Shown: piece by piece, positions 1 through 7,390 of the stretch
Layout of the letters: every line of letters begins with the position of its first letter
How positions within the stretch are numbered: position 1 is the first letter of the stretch
Assembly (NCBI GenBank): GCA_910587875.1
Contig: CAJUOD010000042.1
Location: 1 to 22,449 of the forward strand
Length of the DNA stretch: 22,449 nucleotides
Reading direction: 5' to 3'
Source: an uncultured Oscillibacter sp.
GTDB taxonomy: Bacteria; Bacillota; Clostridia; Oscillospirales; Oscillospiraceae
Position numbers and translations under genes: made by a program
The notes under the pieces: generated by a model
What the model saw: the letters and a program-made list of their open reading frames with translations, nothing else
Database searches by the model: none
Told to the model about the DNA's origin: nothing

Positions 1-78
1 AGCGAGAAGTGGGCCCTCAAGACCGTGTGGGGCGTGGGCTATAAATTCGAGCTGGTCACGGAGAAGGCGGAGGGATGA
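1..78 (+). CDS. Response regulator, OmpR/PhoB type, C-terminal end only
   Basis: Only the last 25 residues and the TGA stop are in the window; the 5' part lies upstream. The visible peptide contains KTVWGVGYKFEL, the usual end of an OmpR/PhoB winged-helix DNA-binding domain (recognition helix followed by the C-terminal beta hairpin with a V-x-G-x-GY-x-F pattern). The stop overlaps the start of the following histidine kinase by four bases (ATGA at 75-78), so the two are almost certainly co-translated partners of one two-component system. The receiver domain cannot be seen, so phosphorylation-site integrity is unknown. Confidence 0.85.
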   Translation, partial: SEKWALKTVWGVGYKFELVTEKAEG

Positions 79-1529
79 AGCGTTTACGGGAACGGACACA
101 GAGCCTTTACTGGCGGCAGCTCTTTGTTACCGCCGGCATGGTGCTTCTGACCCTGTGCCTGCTGGGGGCCTCCTTCTTCTCCCTGAGCTATAACTACGCC
201 CGGAGCCAGCAGGGGGAGGAAATTGCCGCCAAGGCCCAGGTCATGAGCCAGCTCTCCCTGAGCTATCTGGAGAACGGGCGGTATCTGGACATGGAGGACC
301 TCCAGGACGACCTGGACTTCCAGCGCCTGGCCAGCTTCGCCGCCATCGTCTCCGACGTGCACTTCATGATCTGCGATACGGAGGGCCACGTCCTCCTCTC
401 CACGGACAAGGCCCTGGACGGGAAGACGGTAACCATCCCCCCCGAGCGGACGGCGAGGGTCATGGAGCGGGGCAGCGCCTCCTGGCGGGACGACTTCGGG
501 GGGCTCTATCCCCAGAAGCGCTTTTCCGTGGGCGTGGCCTCGGTGAACCCCGTCACCCGGGAGAAGGCGGGGGAGGTGGTGGCCGTGTCCACCATGGCCT
601 CCCTGGATTCCATGTGGCAGGGCTTCATCGGCCTCTTTTTCATGACGGCCTTCGTGGTTTTGATGATCGCCTTCATGGCCTCCTCCGTCACCGCCATGCG
701 GCAGGTGAAGCCCATCCGGGAGATGGTGGAGGCCACCCGGCGCTACGCCGAGGGGGACTTTGACGTCCGCATGAACGACTACGGCCGGGGCGACGAGGTG
801 GGAGAGCTGGCGGCCTCCTTCAACGCCATGGCGGAGTCCCTCCAGCAGACGGAGCGCCAGCGCCGGGAGTTCATCGCCAACATCTCCCACGAGCTGAAGA
901 CCCCCATGACCACCATCGCCGGGTACACGGACGCCATTTTGGACGGGGCCATTCCCCCGGAGAACGAGGAGCAGTATCTCCGCATCATCTCCGGGGAGAG
1001 CCGCCGCCTCAGCCGCCTGGTGCGCCGGATGCTGGACGTGAGCCAGCTCCAGGCCATCGACCCCCTGCGGGGCGGGGCGCACTTTGACCTCTGCGAGAGC
1101 ATGCGCCGGGTCTTGATCTCCATGGAGAAGAAGATCACGGACCGGGAGCTGGACGTGGAGGCCGACATCCCCGAGGGGCCCATCCTGGTCCTGGGGGACA
1201 ACGACCTGATTACCCAAGTGATTTACAACCTGCTGGAGAACGCGGCGAAGTTCGCCTACAAGGGCTCCACCCTCTACCTGGGGCTGACCCTCCGGGAGGG
1301 GCGGGCCCAGGTGATGGTGCGCAACTGCGGGGACACCATCCCGGCGGAGGAGCTGCCGCTGCTGTTCGAGCGCTTCCACAAGAGCGACAAGTCCCGCAGC
1401 GAGGACAAGGACGGCGTGGGCCTGGGACTCTACATCGTCAAGACGATTCTGGAACAGCACAAGGAGAAAATCAACGTCACCAGCGAAAACGGGGTGACCA
1501 CCTTCTCCTTCTCGCTGACCACGAAATGA
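75..1529 (+). CDS. Membrane sensor histidine kinase with HAMP domain
   Basis: A 484-residue sensor kinase. A first membrane segment (about residues 16-40) and a second (about 182-205) enclose an extracytoplasmic sensor region of about 140 residues. A HAMP linker (about 206-258) follows. The HisKA dimerisation helix carries the H-box ISHELKTP with the phospho-accepting His at residue 272. The ATPase domain shows the N-box NLLENAAKFA and the G-box GVGLGLYIVKTIL. The start ATG overlaps the regulator stop by four bases. The htrA-like gene begins six bases after its stop, so regulator, kinase and protease form one transcription unit. By analogy with CssRS-HtrA of Bacillus, this kinase may sense misfolded protein or envelope damage; that role is inference from context, and the sensor domain itself is not one I recognise. 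Confidence 0.93.
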   Translation: MKRLRERTQSLYWRQLFVTAGMVLLTLCLLGASFFSLSYNYARSQQGEEIAAKAQVMSQLSLSYLENGRYLDMEDLQDDLDFQRLASFAAIVSDVHFMICDTEGHVLLSTDKALDGKTVTIPPERTARVMERGSASWRDDFGGLYPQKRFSVGVASVNPVTREKAGEVVAVSTMASLDSMWQGFIGLFFMTAFVVLMIAFMASSVTAMRQVKPIREMVEATRRYAEGDFDVRMNDYGRGDEVGELAASFNAMAESLQQTERQRREFIANISHELKTPMTTIAGYTDAILDGAIPPENEEQYLRIISGESRRLSRLVRRMLDVSQLQAIDPLRGGAHFDLCESMRRVLISMEKKITDRELDVEADIPEGPILVLGDNDLITQVIYNLLENAAKFAYKGSTLYLGLTLREGRAQVMVRNCGDTIPAEELPLLFERFHKSDKSRSEDKDGVGLGLYIVKTILEQHKEKINVTSENGVTTFSFSLTTK

Positions 1530-1535
1530 GGGAAC

Positions 1536-2846
1536 ATGGGAGAACGTGAGGAGGCCGGGCGGCTGCCCGGCGAGATCGTGGAGGTCTACCGCGCCCCCCT
1601 CCGGGGCGGGGAGCGGGACCCCCGGGAGGTCGTGGAGACCTACCGCCAGCCGGACGCCCGGGAGGTGGTGGAGATCTACAGCCGCCCCGTCCCCGGCAGA
1701 CGGGAGGAGTCCGCCGCCTCCGGGCGGCGGAGCGCGCGCAAGCGCGCCCTCCGGGGCAGAAGGGCGGGCCTCTACAAGTTTTTGATCTGCGTGGCGGTGC
1801 TGATCGGCCTGGCGGCGGGCGCCCGGGCCATGGAGCATGCTGCCCGCCGGGACGAGCTGCGCCCGGGGGACGTCGTCCGCGAGACGGCGGAGGAGATTAC
1901 CATTCCCAGCTGGCCCGTGGACCAGGGGGCGGGCCTGTCCGTCTCCCGGACCCAGGGAGAGCCCCTGACGGCCCAGGAGGTCTACCGCCGGCTGAACCCG
2001 GCGGTGGTGACGGTGCAGAGCTTCACCCGGGAGGGCGTTTCCGTGGGCACCGGCGTCATCTTCTCCGAGGACGGCTACATCCTCACGAACCACCACGTGG
2101 TCCGGGGGGGCAGCCGCTGCCTGGTCACCCTGGACAGCGGGTACTCCATGGAGGTCTGCTTCGTGGCCGGGGACGAGGACAGCGACCTGGCGGTGCTGAA
2201 GGTCCCCACGGGAGAGCTGCGCGCCATAGGCGCCCTGCCCTTCGCGGCCTTCGGGGACTCGGAGCAGCTGGTGGTGGGGGACCCGGTTTACGCCATCGGC
2301 GCGCCCCGGCGGCTCCGGGGGACCCTGACCAACGGCATCGTCTCCGCCATCGACCGGGACGTGGAGGTGGAGGGCCGGACCATGACCCTCCTCCAGACCA
2401 ACGCGGCCCTGAACTCCGGGAACTCCGGCGGGCCCCTCATCAGCGAGCGGGGCCAGGTGGTGGGCATCAACGTGGCCAAATATATGTCCGGCAAGGACAG
2501 CGTGGAGGGCCTGGGCTTCGCCATCCCCTCCGCCTACCTGGAGCGCATCGTCAACGACCTTCTGAAATGGGGCGAGGTCCAGCCGGAGCCCCGGCTGGGC
2601 GTCCAGGTCATCACGGACGAGCGGGGCCTGCGGGTGGACGCCGTGGACCCGGATACCGCCGCGGAGGCGGCGGGGGTCCTGGCGGGGGACTATATCACCG
2701 CCGCCCAGGGACAGAGGATCGAAAACACCCAGGACCTGTTCCGGGTCCGGCGGACCCTCTATGTGGGCGACGAGCTGACGTTGACCCTCCTCCGGGGCGG
2801 GGAGACCCTGGAGGTCACCCTGGAGCTGGAGGAAGCGGTGGACTGA
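1536..2846 (+). CDS. HtrA/DegP-like membrane-anchored serine protease with PDZ domain
   Basis: A 436-residue S1C-family serine protease. It starts with a charged cytoplasmic tail (1-79), then one membrane segment (about 80-97), a trypsin-like domain and a C-terminal PDZ domain (about 352-432). The catalytic triad is visible: His187 in TNHHVV, Asp217 in DSDLAVLKV and Ser297 in GNSGGPL. The GTGVIFSEDGYILTNHHVV stretch is typical of the family, which degrades or refolds damaged proteins outside the membrane. The tail is unusual: it holds three copies of a nine-residue motif E-[IV]-V-E-x-Y-[RS]-x-P at residues 13-21, 31-39 and 43-51. The ribosome site is weak (GAGGG close to ATG), which suggests coupling to the kinase just upstream. 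The hairpin at 2857-2879 ends the unit. Confidence 0.93.
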   Translation: MGEREEAGRLPGEIVEVYRAPLRGGERDPREVVETYRQPDAREVVEIYSRPVPGRREESAASGRRSARKRALRGRRAGLYKFLICVAVLIGLAAGARAMEHAARRDELRPGDVVRETAEEITIPSWPVDQGAGLSVSRTQGEPLTAQEVYRRLNPAVVTVQSFTREGVSVGTGVIFSEDGYILTNHHVVRGGSRCLVTLDSGYSMEVCFVAGDEDSDLAVLKVPTGELRAIGALPFAAFGDSEQLVVGDPVYAIGAPRRLRGTLTNGIVSAIDRDVEVEGRTMTLLQTNAALNSGNSGGPLISERGQVVGINVAKYMSGKDSVEGLGFAIPSAYLERIVNDLLKWGEVQPEPRLGVQVITDERGLRVDAVDPDTAAEAAGVLAGDYITAAQGQRIENTQDLFRVRRTLYVGDELTLTLLRGGETLEVTLELEEAVD

Positions 2847-2856
2847 GCGCAAAAAT

Positions 2857-2879
2857 GGGGAGGGGCCTTGCCCCTCCCC
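2857..2879. terminator. Convergent hairpin terminator between htrA-like gene and exoA
   Basis: A perfect 10-base-pair stem, GGGGAGGGGC (2857-2866) and GCCCCTCCCC (2870-2879), has a three-base CTT loop. It lies between two convergent genes. Read on the minus strand the stem is followed by ATTTTTG, a proper U-tract for exoA. On the plus strand the following bases are only moderately T-rich, so termination of the htrA-like gene there may be weaker. Confidence 0.8.
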
Positions 2880-2892
2880 CGTCGTTTGCTGT

Positions 2893-3651
2893 TTATTCCT
2901 CGGACAGCTCCAGCACCACCGGGCAGTGGTCGCTGCCGGTGACCTCGCTCCAGATGTCGGCGCTGCGGATGCGGTCCCTCAGGCGCTCCGAGACGATGAA
3001 GTAGTCGATTCTCCACCCTGTGTTGTTCTCCCGGGCCCGGCCCCGGTAGCTCCACCAGGAGTAGGCCCCGGTCTTGTCCGGGTACAATGCCCGGAAGGTG
3101 TCCACGAAGCCGGAGGCCAGAAGCTGGGTCATCTTCCCCCGCTCCTCGTCGGTGAAGCCGGGATTGCGGCGGTTGGGGCCGGGATTCTTCAGGTCGATCT
3201 CCTGGTGGGCCACGTTCAGATCCCCGCAGTAGACCACGGGCTTCACCGCGTCCAGCTCGCAGAGGTACTCCCGGAGGTCGTCCTCCCAGGTCATCCGGTA
3301 GTCCAGGCGGAGGAGCTGGTCCTTGGAGTTGGGGGTATAGCAGCAGACCAGGTAGAAGTCCGGGAACTCCGCCGTGATGATCCGCCCCTCGTGGCGGTGC
3401 TCGTCAATGCCGAAGTCATAGGTCACGTTCAGGGGCTCCCGCCGGGTAAATACGGCGGTGCCGGAGTAGCCCGCCTTGTCCGCGCTATTCCAGAAGCGGA
3501 TATAGCCGGGGAGCTCGAACTCCGCCTGCTCCGGGCGCATCTTCGTCTCTTGGAGACAGATGACGTCCGCGTCGGCGAAGGCGCAGAAGTCCAGGAAGCC
3601 CTTTTTCAGGCAGGCCCGGAGGCCGTTGACGTTCCAGGAAACCAGTTTCAT
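2893..3651 (-). CDS. exoA: Exodeoxyribonuclease III / AP endonuclease
   Basis: A 252-residue protein of the endonuclease/exonuclease/phosphatase fold that cuts DNA at abasic sites in base-excision repair. The family motifs are all present: KLVSWNVNGLRA at the N-terminus, LQETK with the metal-binding Glu, GDLNVAH with the catalytic Asp/Asn, RRNPGFTDEER, WRIDYFIVSE and the terminal GSDHCPV with the catalytic Asp-His. Its length is the same as that of Bacillus-type ExoA. I chose the ATG at 3651 because AGAGGTG lies just upstream and the protein then begins at the conserved MKLVSWNVNG; an in-frame start eight codons upstream has no such support. It is monocistronic, with its own promoter (3693-3721) and terminator. 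Confidence 0.97.
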   Translation of the reverse strand: MKLVSWNVNGLRACLKKGFLDFCAFADADVICLQETKMRPEQAEFELPGYIRFWNSADKAGYSGTAVFTRREPLNVTYDFGIDEHRHEGRIITAEFPDFYLVCCYTPNSKDQLLRLDYRMTWEDDLREYLCELDAVKPVVYCGDLNVAHQEIDLKNPGPNRRNPGFTDEERGKMTQLLASGFVDTFRALYPDKTGAYSWWSYRGRARENNTGWRIDYFIVSERLRDRIRSADIWSEVTGSDHCPVVLELSEE

Positions 3652-3692
3652 AGAAGCACCTCTTTTGGATCTCAAGATTTTTGACGCCCTCT

Positions 3693-3721
3693 ATTGTACC
3701 GCATCCCCGGCGAAAAAACAA
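3693..3721 (-). promoter_or_regulatory. Promoter for exoA
   Basis: On the minus strand, TTGTTT (3716-3721) and TACAAT (3693-3698) are separated by exactly 17 bases. This is a good sigma-A-type promoter about 45 bases upstream of the exoA start. Its -35 box abuts the -35 box of the divergent promoter for the exporter operon. Confidence 0.7.
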
Positions 3722-3750
3722 TTGCCAGCGGGAGGAAAATGGAGTAGGAT
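3722..3750 (+). promoter_or_regulatory. Promoter for the ThrE-type exporter operon
   Basis: TTGCCA (3722-3727) and TAGGAT (3745-3750) are separated by exactly 17 bases, a fair sigma-A-type promoter. The predicted transcript starts near 3757, about 35 bases before the first gene. It lies back to back with the exoA promoter. Confidence 0.6.
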
Positions 3751-3792
3751 AGGGGGGAAAGTTTTTTAGGACAAGGAGAGCCTGCGGCGGCC

Positions 3793-4554
3793 ATGGATTA
3801 CGAAAAACTCCTGAATATGGCGGCGGAGCTGGGCTACCAGCTGATGTACAGCGGCGCGGAGATCTACCGGGTGGAGGAGTCCGCCCGGCGGCTCCTCCGG
3901 GCCTACGGCCTGGAGAGCCCGGAGGTCTTCGCCATTCCCAACTGCCTCATCGTCAGCGTGGAGACCCCGGAGGGCCAGCCCGTCACCCGGATGCGCCGGG
4001 TCCCGGCCCACGGCACGGACATTGAGCTCCTGGAGCGGTGCAACGCCCTCTGCCGCCGCCTGTGCGCGGAGGTCCCGCCCCTGGACGAGGCCCTGGACGC
4101 CGTCAGCGCCCTGCCCGAGGCCATCCCCCGGCACTCCGCCCGGATGATCCTGCTGGGCTACGGCGCGGCCCCCGCCTTCTTCGCCCCGCTGTTCGGCGGC
4201 GGGCCGCGGGACATGGCCGGCGCCCTCCTCTGCGGCCTGGCGGTGGGCCTGTGCCTGCTGTACGGCGGCAAGTTCATCGGGGCCAACAGCTTCTTCCGCA
4301 CGGCGGTGTGCAGCGCCCTGGCGGCCTTCCTGGCAATCGCCCTGGTAAAGGCGGGGCTGGGGGAGAGCGTGGACGTGGTGACCATCTCCGCGCTGATGGT
4401 CCTGGTCCCCGGCGTGGCGCTGACCAACGCCATGCGGGAGATCATGGCCGGGGACACCTACTCCGCCTTGAGCCGCACGGCAGACGCCATCCTGGTGGCC
4501 TCCGCCATCGCCCTGGGGGCGGCGGCGGGACAGGCCCTGGGCGGGCTCTTGTGA
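3793..4554 (+). CDS. Threonine/serine exporter family protein, N-terminal half (YjjP-like, DUF1212)
   Basis: A 253-residue protein matching the larger half of split ThrE-type exporters (pfam06738). It has a soluble N-terminal region of about 110 residues with the family-typical GAEIYRVEES, then about five hydrophobic segments (from about residue 112 to the end). These contain the conserved GALLCGLAVGLCLL and the TNAMREIMAGDTYSALSR stretch near the C-terminus. The family exports amino acids (threonine and serine in Corynebacterium ThrE; succinate for YjjPB of E. coli), so the substrate here cannot be assigned. The next gene, ten bases downstream, supplies the small membrane half. A strong AAGGAG lies at 3773-3778 but is 14 bases from the ATG, longer than usual. 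Confidence 0.9.
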   Translation: MDYEKLLNMAAELGYQLMYSGAEIYRVEESARRLLRAYGLESPEVFAIPNCLIVSVETPEGQPVTRMRRVPAHGTDIELLERCNALCRRLCAEVPPLDEALDAVSALPEAIPRHSARMILLGYGAAPAFFAPLFGGGPRDMAGALLCGLAVGLCLLYGGKFIGANSFFRTAVCSALAAFLAIALVKAGLGESVDVVTISALMVLVPGVALTNAMREIMAGDTYSALSRTADAILVASAIALGAAAGQALGGLL

Positions 4555-4564
4555 GGAGGACGGC

Positions 4565-5011
4565 ATGGAGACGATGCTTTTGGAATACGCACTGCCCTGC
4601 GTCTGCGCCTTCTGGGCCTGCGTGGGCTTCACGCTGATGTTCAACATCCACGGCTATGGGAAGCTCATCGCCGGGGTGGGCGGGGCCCTGGGCTGGCTGG
4701 TGTACCTGTTGGCCGGGCAGACCATTTTCGCCGCCTTCCTGGCGGCGGCGGCCATCGGCGTGTTCGCCGAGGTCATGAGCCGGGTCCGGCGCTGCCCGGT
4801 GACGGGCTACGTGCTGGTGGCCCTGCTGCCCCTGGTCCCCGGAGGGGGCATCTATTACGCCATGCGCCACGGCGTGGCGGGGGAGACGGACCAATTTCTC
4901 TCTACCCTGCTGCACACCTTCGGCATGGCGGCGGCGCTGGCGGTGGGGGCCATGCTGGCCTCGTCGGCCTTCCGGGCGCTCGTACCCCGGTTTCGCCCGC
5001 CTAAGAAGTGA
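4565..5011 (+). CDS. Threonine/serine exporter family protein, C-terminal half (YjjB-like, DUF3815)
   Basis: A 148-residue integral membrane protein with about four hydrophobic segments, matching the small subunit (ThrE_2/DUF3815) of split ThrE-type exporters. Recognisable features are FNIHGYGKLIAGVGGALGW near the N-terminus and LPLVPGGGIYYAMRH, the conserved PG-containing loop before the last membrane segment. It begins ten bases after the larger half, with GAGGAGGA as ribosome site, so the two are co-expressed and probably form one transporter. Its TGA stop at 5009-5011 is immediately followed by the leader of the acyl-ACP thioesterase gene. Confidence 0.9.
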   Translation: METMLLEYALPCVCAFWACVGFTLMFNIHGYGKLIAGVGGALGWLVYLLAGQTIFAAFLAAAAIGVFAEVMSRVRRCPVTGYVLVALLPLVPGGGIYYAMRHGVAGETDQFLSTLLHTFGMAAALAVGAMLASSAFRALVPRFRPPKK

Positions 5012-5038
5012 TTGAATACGGAGGATGGAACTTTCACC

Positions 5039-5785
5039 ATGGAAGCTTTCAAACAGGAACTGTACGACAACGGCTACTTCCGCCAGGAGGAGCTGGTCTT
5101 CCGGGACTGCGACCGGGAGCAGCGGGTCCGGGTGTCCGCCCTGCTGAGCAAAATGGCCTCCTTCGCCGGGTATGACTACGACGCCCGGGGCCTGACCCAC
5201 GAGGTGCTCTGGGCCAACCGGGAGGTCTTTCTCCTCTCCCGGGCGGCTGTCAAAATCCACGACTGCCCCCGGGCCCGGGAGGTGCTGGACATCACCACCT
5301 GGGAGGCCGGGGCCAAGGCCGCCCACATGGGGCGGAACTATGAGATGAGGGACCAAACGGGCCGCCTCCGGGTCTCCGCCCGGACGGACTGGATCCTGGT
5401 GGACCCGGAAACCCGGAAGATCCTGCGGCCCTCGGCCTTCACCGCCAAGCCGCTGATGACTTCCGACCGGCCCCTGGACTGCCCGGAGACGCGGAAGGTC
5501 GTCCTCCCCAGGGAGGGCCGGGAGCCCTTGGGGACCCGGACGGTCCGCTGGTCTGACCTGGACGGCAACGGGCACCTCTTCAGCGGGAACTACGGCGACG
5601 TCGTCTGGGACGCCCTGCCGGAGGACCTCCAGCCCCTGGTCCCCAAGGAGTTTACCATCAACTACAGCCGGGAGGCCGTCCTGGGGGATGTCCTGACGCT
5701 GGAGGGCTTCCGAGGCGAAGAGGGCTATTTCATAGAGGGCCTGGGGCCCCGGGGCTCCTGCTTCACGGCCCTGTGCGTCTTCTGA
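5039..5785 (+). CDS. Acyl-ACP thioesterase (FatA/FatB-like)
   Basis: A 248-residue double hot-dog protein of the acyl-ACP thioesterase family (pfam01643), which releases free fatty acids from acyl carrier protein in the cytoplasm. The catalytic Asp-x-Asn-x-His is visible as D175, N177 and H179 in WSDLDGNGHLFSGNY, and E212 in NYSREA matches the Glu of the plant enzymes. The N-terminal hot-dog contains the conserved GLTHEVLWANREVFLLSR. I prefer the ATG at 5039, with GGAGGA at 5020-5025 upstream (13-base spacing). A TTG at 5012, directly after the previous stop, would add nine residues but has no good ribosome site. It is the third gene of the exporter operon. No clear terminator follows. Confidence 0.88.
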   Translation: MEAFKQELYDNGYFRQEELVFRDCDREQRVRVSALLSKMASFAGYDYDARGLTHEVLWANREVFLLSRAAVKIHDCPRAREVLDITTWEAGAKAAHMGRNYEMRDQTGRLRVSARTDWILVDPETRKILRPSAFTAKPLMTSDRPLDCPETRKVVLPREGREPLGTRTVRWSDLDGNGHLFSGNYGDVVWDALPEDLQPLVPKEFTINYSREAVLGDVLTLEGFRGEEGYFIEGLGPRGSCFTALCVF

Positions 5786-5807
5786 AAAAGTTTCCAAAAA
5801 ACTGTAC

Positions 5808-5836
5808 TTGACGGCGAATTTTCCCAGGTATACAAT
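5808..5836 (+). promoter_or_regulatory. Strong promoter for the SLH-domain protein
   Basis: TTGACG (5808-5813) and TACAAT (5831-5836) are separated by exactly 17 bases, close to the sigma-A consensus. The predicted start is near 5843, leaving a leader of about 47 bases that contains a GC-rich hairpin and a good ribosome site. Confidence 0.8.
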
Positions 5837-5852
5837 AAACGCATGTACCGCC

Positions 5853-5870
5853 CCGGCGGACCGCCGCCGG
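5853..5870 (+). other. GC-rich hairpin in the 5' leader, just before the ribosome site
   Basis: CCGGCGG (5853-5859) and CCGCCGG (5864-5870) form a perfect seven-pair stem with an ACCG loop. It sits about ten bases from the predicted transcript start and six bases before GAGGAG (5877-5882). It could stabilise the 5' end of an abundant mRNA. There is no T-tract, so it is not a terminator. Confidence 0.5.
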
Positions 5871-5889
5871 AGAAGAGAGGAGATTTTCT

Positions 5890-7338
5890 ATGAAACGCTT
5901 TTTGACCATCCTGCTCACCACTCTGGCGCTGACGGGGCTGCTGTGCGTCACCGCCTCCGCCTCCAGCTTTGACGGCCCGGCGGCGGAGCTGTCCGCCATC
6001 GGCATGCTCAAGGGCGGGGCCGACGGCTTCGGCCTGGACAAGGCTCCCACCCGGTCCCAGGCCGCCATCATGCTGGTCCGCCTCTTCGGCGCGGAGGAGG
6101 AGGCCAAGGCCGCCTACGCCGCTGGGGAACTCCAGTGCCCCTTCACCGATGTGAACGACACCGCCGCCCCCTTCGCCGCATGGCTCAAGGACAAGGGCCT
6201 TGCCAGCGGCACCTCCGAGACCACCTTCGGCGGGGACAGCCCCTGTTCCTCCAAGGCCTACACCATCTTCCTCCTCCGGGCCCTGGGCTACAAGGACGGC
6301 GAGGACTTCACCGCCGCCACCGCCCAGGAGTTCGCCATGGGGCTGGGCCTGCTGGACACCTCGGCCTTCACTGGGACCTTCCTCCGGGACGACCTGGCGG
6401 CCATGACTTATCAGGCCCTGGGCATGGACTTAAAGGACGGGAGCACGTATCTGCTGGCCAGCCTCATCAAGAGCGGCGCCGTGGACGCGGCGGCCGCCAA
6501 GCCCATGACGGACAAGTTCGAGGCTTACCGGGCCCTCCAGACCTCCGGCGCGGCGGCGGGCCAGGGGATGGACGTCAACCTGGACGCGAAAATGGCCATG
6601 AGCTTCCAGGTTAAGGGTACCGACGGCGGGACCTCCCTGGACGTGACCCAAAAGACGGACGCCGCGGTTAAGGGCCGCATCCAAATGGTCCTGGACAAGG
6701 ACCTCCAGATGGCCATGGACCTGACCGTTTCCATGAACGACGGGGAGACCACCGAGACCGAGAAAATGGAATACTGGCTGAAAGGCGGCACGGCCTACGT
6801 CCGCTCCGGCGAGGACGCTTATCAGATGCCTATGGATATGATGGGCATGGACATGGAGTCCTTCACGGCCCTGATGGAGCAGGCCTCCGGGAAGACCTCC
6901 GCCGCCCTGCTGCCCTTTATTGATTCCATCACCACGAAAGCTTCCGGCGGAAACACGGTCTACACCCTGAAACTGAACGATGCCTTTGCCGGAATGATCA
7001 ACGGCTTGATGGGGCAGATCATGAGCGTGATTCCCCAGGAGGAAGGGCTGAACATGGATATGTCCCTCACCCTGGACGGCAGCACCATCACCTACACTGT
7101 GGACAAGGACGGAGCGCTGAAAAGCGCCGCGGTGGACCTGACCCTGAAAGCGGACCTGGGGGCCTCCGACGGCCAGGACAGCCTGACGGTCAGCGTCTCC
7201 ATGGACATGGACATGACCATGGACGTCAAGGCCCTGGGCAAGGATGTAAAAATCAGCTTCCCCGACTTCTCCGGCTTTGAAGAAATCCTCGGCGGAGCCG
7301 ACGGCCCCACTGCGATTATGGGAACCGTCACATACTAA
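5890..7338 (+). CDS. Secreted protein with SLH-like domains and Met-rich beta C-terminal region
   Basis: A 482-residue exported protein. A signal peptide (1-25, likely cleaved after SASA) is followed by three S-layer-homology-like segments (about 28-80, 82-135 and 137-195). These show alternating helix/loop SLH features such as TRSQAAIMLVRLFG and CPFTDVNDTAAPFAAWLKDKGL. SLH domains normally attach proteins to cell-wall secondary polymers. The C-terminal part (about 210-482) alternates charged and polar residues, as expected for beta strands, and is rich in Met-Asp (MDMMGMDM and MDMDMTMDV). It resembles the lipoprotein-like DUF6612/LppX-type substrate folds found in clostridial surface proteins, but I cannot assign it firmly. 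The gene has its own promoter, GAGGAG seven bases before ATG, and a strong terminator. Confidence 0.8.
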   Translation: MKRFLTILLTTLALTGLLCVTASASSFDGPAAELSAIGMLKGGADGFGLDKAPTRSQAAIMLVRLFGAEEEAKAAYAAGELQCPFTDVNDTAAPFAAWLKDKGLASGTSETTFGGDSPCSSKAYTIFLLRALGYKDGEDFTAATAQEFAMGLGLLDTSAFTGTFLRDDLAAMTYQALGMDLKDGSTYLLASLIKSGAVDAAAAKPMTDKFEAYRALQTSGAAAGQGMDVNLDAKMAMSFQVKGTDGGTSLDVTQKTDAAVKGRIQMVLDKDLQMAMDLTVSMNDGETTETEKMEYWLKGGTAYVRSGEDAYQMPMDMMGMDMESFTALMEQASGKTSAALLPFIDSITTKASGGNTVYTLKLNDAFAGMINGLMGQIMSVIPQEEGLNMDMSLTLDGSTITYTVDKDGALKSAAVDLTLKADLGASDGQDSLTVSVSMDMDMTMDVKALGKDVKISFPDFSGFEEILGGADGPTAIMGTVTY

Positions 7339-7353
7339 GCGATCATCGAAAAG

Positions 7354-7390
7354 AAAGCCCGTCCGGCGGAATCCGCCGGACGGGCTTTTT
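7354..7390. terminator. Strong bidirectional terminator between SLH gene and trmD
   Basis: A 16-base-pair perfect stem, from AAAGCCCG at 7354 to CGGGCTTT ending at 7388, has a three-base AAT loop and is followed by T residues (T-run 7386-7390). On the minus strand the stem is followed by CTTTTCG. It serves two convergent units, and its last bases (7389-7390) overlap the stop codon of trmD (7389-7391). Confidence 0.93.

Noticed and set aside
84..2852. A 922-codon open frame on the minus strand opposite the kinase and HtrA genes
   Set aside because: High-GC shadow: low-complexity Gly/His/Asp/Pro composition, no domains, and it lies exactly opposite two well-supported genes.
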